From Microbacterium sp. MYb54 (GTDB lineage Bacteria; Actinomycetota; Actinomycetes; Actinomycetales; Microbacteriaceae): a DNA stretch of 64,000 nt. The first letter of the stretch is position 1, and each line of letters begins with the position of its first letter. The stretch lies in contig NZ_PCPA01000018.1 of NCBI RefSeq assembly GCF_002979515.1, forward strand, positions 1 to 64,000, given 5' to 3'. The translations under genes were made by a program, and so were the position numbers. The notes beneath the pieces were generated by a model. That model was not told where the DNA came from. It did no database searches and saw only the letters and a program-made list of their open reading frames with translations. Shown here one piece after another: positions 60,701 through 64,000 of the stretch.

Positions 60701-61468
60701 GAGGCACTCGTCCTCTGGGAGGCGCAGTTCGGCGACTTCGTCAACGGCGCCCAGTCGGTCATCGATGAGTACATCTCGGCCGCCGAGCAGAAGTGGGGTC
60801 AGCAGTCAAGCGTCGCACTGCTCCTCCCCCACGGCTATGAGGGTCAGGGACCGGACCACTCGTCCGCTCGCATCGAGCGCTTCCTGCAGCTGTGCGCGCA
60901 GGAGAACATGATCGTCGCGCGCCCGTCGACCCCCGCGTCGTACTTCCACCTGCTGCGCCGCCAGGCCTATGCACGTCCGCGCAAGCCGCTGATCGTGTTC
61001 ACCCCCAAGGCGATGCTGCGTCTGCGCGGAGCGACGAGCCCTGTCGAGGCGTTCACTCAGGGTCGCTTCGAGCCGGTGATCGACGACAACCGCGGCCTCG
61101 ACCGCTCCGCCGTCAAGCGCGTACTCGTGCACTCCGGCAAGGTGCACTGGGATCTGCGGGCCGAGCTCGAGAAGAACCCGAACCCCGAGGTCGCGTTGGT
61201 CCGGCTCGAGCAGCTGTACCCGACGCCGATCGACGAGCTCAAGGCCATCACCGACTCCTACCCGAACGCCGAGCTGGTGTGGGTGCAGGAGGAGCCGGAG
61301 AACCAGGGCGCCTGGCCGTTCCTTGCTCTCGCCTTCGCCGATGTTCCCGGAGACCGTTCGTTCCGTCCGATCGCACGCTCGGCATCGGCATCGCCGGCGA
61401 CCGGGTCGTCGAAGGTCCACGCTGCGGAGCAGGCGGCGCTGATCCGCGCGGCCGTGACGATCGACTGA
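57782..61468 (+). CDS. kgd: Multifunctional 2-oxoglutarate decarboxylase/dehydrogenase (Kgd/OdhA)
   Basis: 1228 residues, matching actinobacterial Kgd/OdhA, a fusion of E2-type acyltransferase and E1. The N-terminal SWLVEELYEQFKMNRDSVDKEWW helix (residues 18-40, described in part) is followed by an Ala/Pro linker (about 46-115) and the acyltransferase core with His331 in TYDHRVIQG. The thiamine-diphosphate E1 domains follow, with HGDAAFAGQG (Asp656) and the conserved NNQVGFTT. There is no lipoyl domain, as expected for the family. It links isocitrate to succinyl-CoA in the TCA cycle. GTG start at 57782; a strong terminator follows. Confidence 0.97.
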   Translation: MSNQVTGVGGDGGFGANSWLVEELYEQFKMNRDSVDKEWWPILEKYHSDTASAAPSASTDAPAQPAHPVTAPIPVIGSQPVARTTAKPAAAAPIPAQAPKPAAKSESKEAPSPVDEDKVTPLRGLPKTLAANMDESLTVPTATSVRTVPAKLMIDNRIVINNHMARTRGGKISFTHLIGWALIRTLDEFRSQNVFYAEVDGKPSVVAPAHVNLGIAIDLPKPDGTRALMVPSIKRADTLSFTEYLGAYEDLVTRARGNKLTAADFQGTTVSLTNPGGIGTVHSVPRLMKGQGCIIGAGALEYPAEFQGASARTLNELAIGKTITLTSTYDHRVIQGAGSGEFLKKVHELLIGQRGFYDDIFAALRIPYAPIRWNPDIAVDLAERVDKQSRVQELINSFRVRGHLMADIDPLEYVQRSHPDLEIESHGLTFWDLDREFVTGGFGGRRIAKLRDILGVLRDSYCRTLGIEYMHIQDPEQRRWFQEKVEVKYQKPGHDEQLRVLRKLNEAEAFETFLQTKFVGQKRFSLEGGESLIPLLDEILQGAATAGLEGAAIGMAHRGRLNVLTNIAGKTYGQVFREFEGTQTPGNQRGSGDVKYHLGTEGTFVADDESELPVYLAANPSHLETVDGVLEGIVRAKQDRKPIGTFAWLPILVHGDAAFAGQGIVVETLQMSQLRGYRTGGTIHVVVNNQVGFTTTPNDGRTSIYATDVAKTIQAPVFHVNGDDPEAVIHVAQLAFEYRERFHRDVVIDLVCYRRRGHNEGDDPSMTQPLMTDLIQAKRSVRRLYTESLVGRGDITEQEYDEAKADFQNRLEIAFAETHAAETGALPIAPELPPVDDQVGAPEVTGVPSEVIQLIGDAFVNKPEGFTVHPKIQQLLEKRLDMSRNGGIDWGFGELLAFGSLLVEGTPVRLAGQDARRGTFVQRHATLHDRSNGQEWLPLSNLSDAQGRFFVYDSLLSEYAALGFEYGYSVEAPEALVLWEAQFGDFVNGAQSVIDEYISAAEQKWGQQSSVALLLPHGYEGQGPDHSSARIERFLQLCAQENMIVARPSTPASYFHLLRRQAYARPRKPLIVFTPKAMLRLRGATSPVEAFTQGRFEPVIDDNRGLDRSAVKRVLVHSGKVHWDLRAELEKNPNPEVALVRLEQLYPTPIDELKAITDSYPNAELVWVQEEPENQGAWPFLALAFADVPGDRSFRPIARSASASPATGSSKVHAAEQAALIRAAVTID

Positions 61469-61480
61469 CCTCCCATACGA

Positions 61481-61518
61481 AGAACGGGCGCCACGACTCA
61501 GGTCGTGGCGCCCGTTCT
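61481..61518. terminator. Strong hairpin between convergent kgd and sugar-kinase genes
   Basis: AGAACGGGCGCCACGAC pairs perfectly over 17 bp with GTCGTGGCGCCCGTTCT around TCAG, followed by CGTCTC. Confidence 0.9.
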
Positions 61519-61548
61519 CGTCTCAGCCGAAGGCGGCCTGCGGCCGGT

Positions 61549-62565
61549 TCAGCCGACGATCACCGGCGCCGGTGCGACACGCAGATCGGAACTCAGCTCG
61601 ACTCGCGCACGCGCCAAAGCCGCTGCGTCCGCCCCCGCAGCGCCCAGCACGAGCAGAGCCGCCCCGAGCACAGGTGGGGCATCGACGATCTGCAGGAACG
61701 CCGCAGGCGCATGCTCCTTCAAGCCGGAGCGGATGCTCTCGAGCAGAAGTCGATCCCGTCCCCGAGCAACACCTCCGCCGAACAATACCGGCACCGCGGC
61801 GTCGCGCAGTTCGAGCCGAGTCACACAGGCGCGCACGAATGCGACGACCTCGTCGGCCTGCCGCTGCACGATGCCGCGCGCGACCGCGTCTCCTGCCGCT
61901 GCCGCCTCGAACAGCACCGGGGCGAGCGCCGCGAAGCTCTGCTCCTGGCGGCGCCCGAGGTGCACGTCTTCGATGAGTGACGCGACCGATGGTGCTCCGG
62001 TCGCCCGAAGGAGCAGTGCGACGAGCGCGGTGTCCGGCCCTCGACCGTCCTCGGCGCGGGCGGCATGCCAGACGACGGCGTCGCCCAGTTCGGCCCCGCC
62101 TCCCCAGTCGCCCGAAAGCGGACCGAGTGCGGGAAAACGCACCTGAGCGCCGTCTGCACGGACACCGATCGCGTTCATCCCGGTGCCGCAGATCACCGCG
62201 ATCGCGTCCTCCGCGTCGGTCCCGGCACGAAGGAGCGCATGCAGGTCGTTCTCGACTGCAGCCTCATCCGCCCAGGGCAGGGGCGAGATCGCCGCCCGGA
62301 ACGACGCGATCTCCTCGGCGAGATCGAGACCGGAGAGGTACAGGCCGACTTCGGCGAGCTCACGGGGCTCGTGGTCGCCGAGCGCGCGACGTACGAGGTC
62401 ATCGATCACCCGGACAGACTCGTCCAGGCCGTCGATCTGCGGGCTGGACCCTGCGCCGCGCTCCCATGCCAGCACCTCACCATCGGTGTCGAGAAGCACG
62501 ACGTCGGTCTTCGAACCTCCTCCATCGACCGCCAGAACCAGCGCAGGTCGCCCCCGGACGCTCAC
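61549..62565 (-). CDS. BadF/BadG-type ATPase, likely N-acetylglucosamine-family sugar kinase
   Basis: 338 residues. The phosphate-1 motif AVDGGGSKTDVVLLD opens the actin-like fold, ICGTGMNAIGV and GPLSGDWGGGAELG are the later nucleotide loops, and FGGGVARGRDRLLL ends the second domain. Such proteins phosphorylate N-acetylglucosamine or related sugars. The GTG at 62565 is used because GGAG sits five bases upstream and it overlaps the GH4 stop; a GTG at 62571 is possible. It follows the GH4 gene and likely acts in the same catabolic route. Confidence 0.8.
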   Translation of the reverse strand: MSVRGRPALVLAVDGGGSKTDVVLLDTDGEVLAWERGAGSSPQIDGLDESVRVIDDLVRRALGDHEPRELAEVGLYLSGLDLAEEIASFRAAISPLPWADEAAVENDLHALLRAGTDAEDAIAVICGTGMNAIGVRADGAQVRFPALGPLSGDWGGGAELGDAVVWHAARAEDGRGPDTALVALLLRATGAPSVASLIEDVHLGRRQEQSFAALAPVLFEAAAAGDAVARGIVQRQADEVVAFVRACVTRLELRDAAVPVLFGGGVARGRDRLLLESIRSGLKEHAPAAFLQIVDAPPVLGAALLVLGAAGADAAALARARVELSSDLRVAPAPVIVG

Positions 62566-63818
62566 GCCCACTCCAGGAATCGCGCGTTGGCGGCCAGGAG
62601 CAGGTCGGTCAGCTTCTCCGCGCGCTCATGCTGCAGCACGAGCGGATGCGCCCGCATCGCGCGCAGCACCCGGTCGCGTCCGCCGCCGATCGCCGCATCC
62701 AGCGCGAGGCGTTCATATCCGGCCACCGCGCTGATCAGACCGCTGATGTCGTCGGGGAGGGCAGCGACCGGCTCGGCCACGAATCGCCCGCCGACGTGAC
62801 GGGCCGGTACCTCGATCACGTGATCGTCGGGGAGGAACGGCAGCACACCGTCATTGCGCATGTTGACCACACGCGGCAGGTCTGTGCCGCCACGGATCGC
62901 GAGGAGCAGCTCGATCGCCGCCTCGGAGTAGAAGGCGCCGCCGCGCTTCTCGAGGATCGCGGGCTTGGTGTCGACGCTCGGATCGGCGTAGAGGCCGAGG
63001 AGCTCGTTCTCGATCGCACGCACTTCTGCCGCTCTGGTGGCGTTGTGCCGCTGTTCGTGCAGCACCTCGTCATGGGCGTAGTAGTAGCGCAGGTAGTACG
63101 AAGGGATCACTCCCAGCTGGGCGAGCAGTGCCGGTGCGAGCTCGACCGTGTCCGCCAGTTCTCCGACGCGGGTCTCGAGTGCCTCGGGAAGCCGGTCGAC
63201 GCCGTCGATGAAGACGCCGCGTTCCCACGTGAGGTGGTTGAGTCCCACGTGGGCGAGCGCCACCCGATCCGGTTCGACTCCGGCTTCCTCCGCGAATCGC
63301 CGCTGGAAGCCGATCGCGACGTTGCAGAGACCGACGGCACGGTGTCCGGCCTGCAACAGCGCACGCGTGACGATGCCGACCGGGTTGGTGAAGTCGACGA
63401 TCCAGGCGTCGGGCTTGGCATGCCGGCGAACCACATCGGCGATGCGGAGCACCACCGGGACGGTCCGCAGCGCCTTCGCGAGCCCGCCCGGCCCCGTCGT
63501 CTCCTGCCCGATGCAGTCCACGTCGTGCGGCCAGCTCTCGTCCTGCTCCCGTGCGTCCTGGCCGCCGACCCGCAGCTGGATGAGCACGGCATCGGCGTCG
63601 CTCACGCCGGCGACGAGGTCGTCGGTCGTGATCAGTCGAGCCGGATGCCCGCCTCGGGCCAGCATGCGACGCGACACGGCGCCGACGAGCTCCAGACGCC
63701 TCGGGTCCGTGTCTACGAGCACGAGCTCTTCGATGGGAAGCTCGCGCTGCAGGCGGATGAAGCCGTCGATCAGCTCCGGGGTGTACGTCGATCCTCCGCC
63801 GACGATGGCCAGTTTCAT
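62562..63818 (-). CDS. GH4-family 6-phospho-beta-glucosidase-like glycosidase
   Basis: 418 residues. The NAD motif GGGSTYTPEL at residues 7-16, VDFTNPVGIVTRALL, the metal ligands Cys in GLCNVAIGFQRR and His in HVGLNHLTW, and YYYAHDEVLHEQ are all GH4 features. GH4 enzymes cut phosphorylated or free glycosides by an NAD/Mn redox path. The closest pattern is 6-phospho-beta-glucosidase, but the neighbouring kinase of unphosphorylated sugar leaves the substrate open. AAGGAGA lies just before the ATG. Confidence 0.9.
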   Translation of the reverse strand: MKLAIVGGGSTYTPELIDGFIRLQRELPIEELVLVDTDPRRLELVGAVSRRMLARGGHPARLITTDDLVAGVSDADAVLIQLRVGGQDAREQDESWPHDVDCIGQETTGPGGLAKALRTVPVVLRIADVVRRHAKPDAWIVDFTNPVGIVTRALLQAGHRAVGLCNVAIGFQRRFAEEAGVEPDRVALAHVGLNHLTWERGVFIDGVDRLPEALETRVGELADTVELAPALLAQLGVIPSYYLRYYYAHDEVLHEQRHNATRAAEVRAIENELLGLYADPSVDTKPAILEKRGGAFYSEAAIELLLAIRGGTDLPRVVNMRNDGVLPFLPDDHVIEVPARHVGGRFVAEPVAALPDDISGLISAVAGYERLALDAAIGGGRDRVLRAMRAHPLVLQHERAEKLTDLLLAANARFLEWA

Positions 63819-63861
63819 CTGGTCTCCTTGTTCCTGAGGGTCATCCGCCCGTCGATGGGCG

Positions 63862-64000
63862 TCAGTCTGTGGGGATGCGTTCTTCGAGAATGGTGCGGAT
63901 CTGCTCGACGAGCAGTCGACGGGCGCCGACGAGTACAGCGCTCTCGCCGGTACCGCTGAGGCGCACCTCGGGGACCGGTCGTTCTTCGGCCGCGGCCCTT
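63862..64000 (-). CDS. ROK-family-like protein, C-terminal part (cut off by the window edge)
   Basis: Only the last 45 or so residues are inside the window, ending PTD-stop at 63862. VRLSGTGESAVLVGARRLL followed by VEQIRTILEERI resembles the final helix region of ROK repressors or kinases (the xLGxxAVLxGA pattern). It lies 43 bases upstream of GH4 on the same strand and so may be the regulator of the cluster. The start, length and DNA-binding half are outside the window. Confidence 0.55.
   Translation of the reverse strand, partial: RAAAEERPVPEVRLSGTGESAVLVGARRLLVEQIRTILEERIPTD

Noticed and set aside
19969-61482. The 13-mer CTCCCATACGAAG occurs both before the second LAL gene and after kgd
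   Set aside because: Several shared 13-mers are expected by chance in 64 kb, and the contexts (promoter region, terminator) are unrelated.
1-64000. tRNA, rRNA, CRISPR, insertion sequence, integrase or prophage
   Set aside because: Intergenic gaps are under 200 bases, none showed a tRNA-like fold or direct-repeat array, and no transposase or integrase protein was recognised.

Overview
The window is about 64 kb of uniformly GC-rich, densely packed DNA with no intergenic gap over about 200 bases. Gene content points to a high-GC actinobacterium, most likely Microbacteriaceae and Microbacterium-like. The support is a fused 1228-residue Kgd-type 2-oxoglutarate enzyme, a GuaB1-type IMP dehydrogenase paralogue, a SIP-domain protein under a DtxR-like box, a DUF3097 protein and NnrD. 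The taxon is an inference from gene families, not from a marker gene. No rRNA, tRNA, CRISPR array, insertion sequence or prophage was seen.

Region 1 (about 1-23.4 kb) looks like an accessory envelope or stress island. Most of its families occur twice: two LuxR/MalT-type (LAL) ATPase regulators, two SulP transporters, two AI-2E/PerM-family exporters, two DUF6325 proteins, two GAP-family membrane proteins, and two near-identical 128-residue SHOCT membrane proteins plus a third, frameshifted SHOCT gene. Around these sit a HAD phosphatase, a MscS-like channel, a FUSC-like protein, a Cys-type arylsulfatase and two unassigned membrane proteins. Four of its upstream regions carry a 17-bp inverted repeat, TCACCC-N5-GGRTGA. 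One full site lies 71-80 bases before the start codon at three of these (HAD, DUF6325, MscS), and a near-match lies there at the fourth (the first 128-residue SHOCT gene). Shorter or differently spaced relatives (TCACC-N2/3/8-GGTGA) precede both SulP loci, the sulfatase and possibly the first LAL gene. This suggests one co-regulated system, plausibly driven by the LAL proteins, and is the most novel signal in the window.

Region 2 (23.4-36.7 kb) is mixed housekeeping and stress defence: an OhrR-like one-cysteine MarR regulator with an MDR reductase, RidA, DinB, a TrmB-led pair ending in a degenerate CPBP protein, DUF3097, a TPM-domain protein next to PspA, an arginase-fold protein overlapping a small HExxH protein, the iron-box SIP protein, a protein tyrosine phosphatase overlapping an AhpD-like protein, and an alpha/beta hydrolase.

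Region 3 (36.7-43.8 kb) holds a complete five-gene peptide-type ABC importer, then an SDR-ung-GNAT operon on the other strand. Region 4 (44-53.6 kb) holds direct-sulfhydrylation methionine genes metY and metX separated by a membrane-anchored endonuclease/exonuclease/phosphatase gene, a NUDIX gene, an MFS exporter, a GNAT/thiamine-binding pair, a GT87 mannosyltransferase-like gene coupled to nnrD, and an Old Yellow Enzyme.

Region 5 (53.6-64 kb) has two overlapping CNNM/CorC-type genes, guaB1, the divergent kgd gene, and a carbohydrate cluster (GH4 glycosidase, BadF/BadG-type sugar kinase and the cut-off end of a ROK-like gene) that runs off the right edge.
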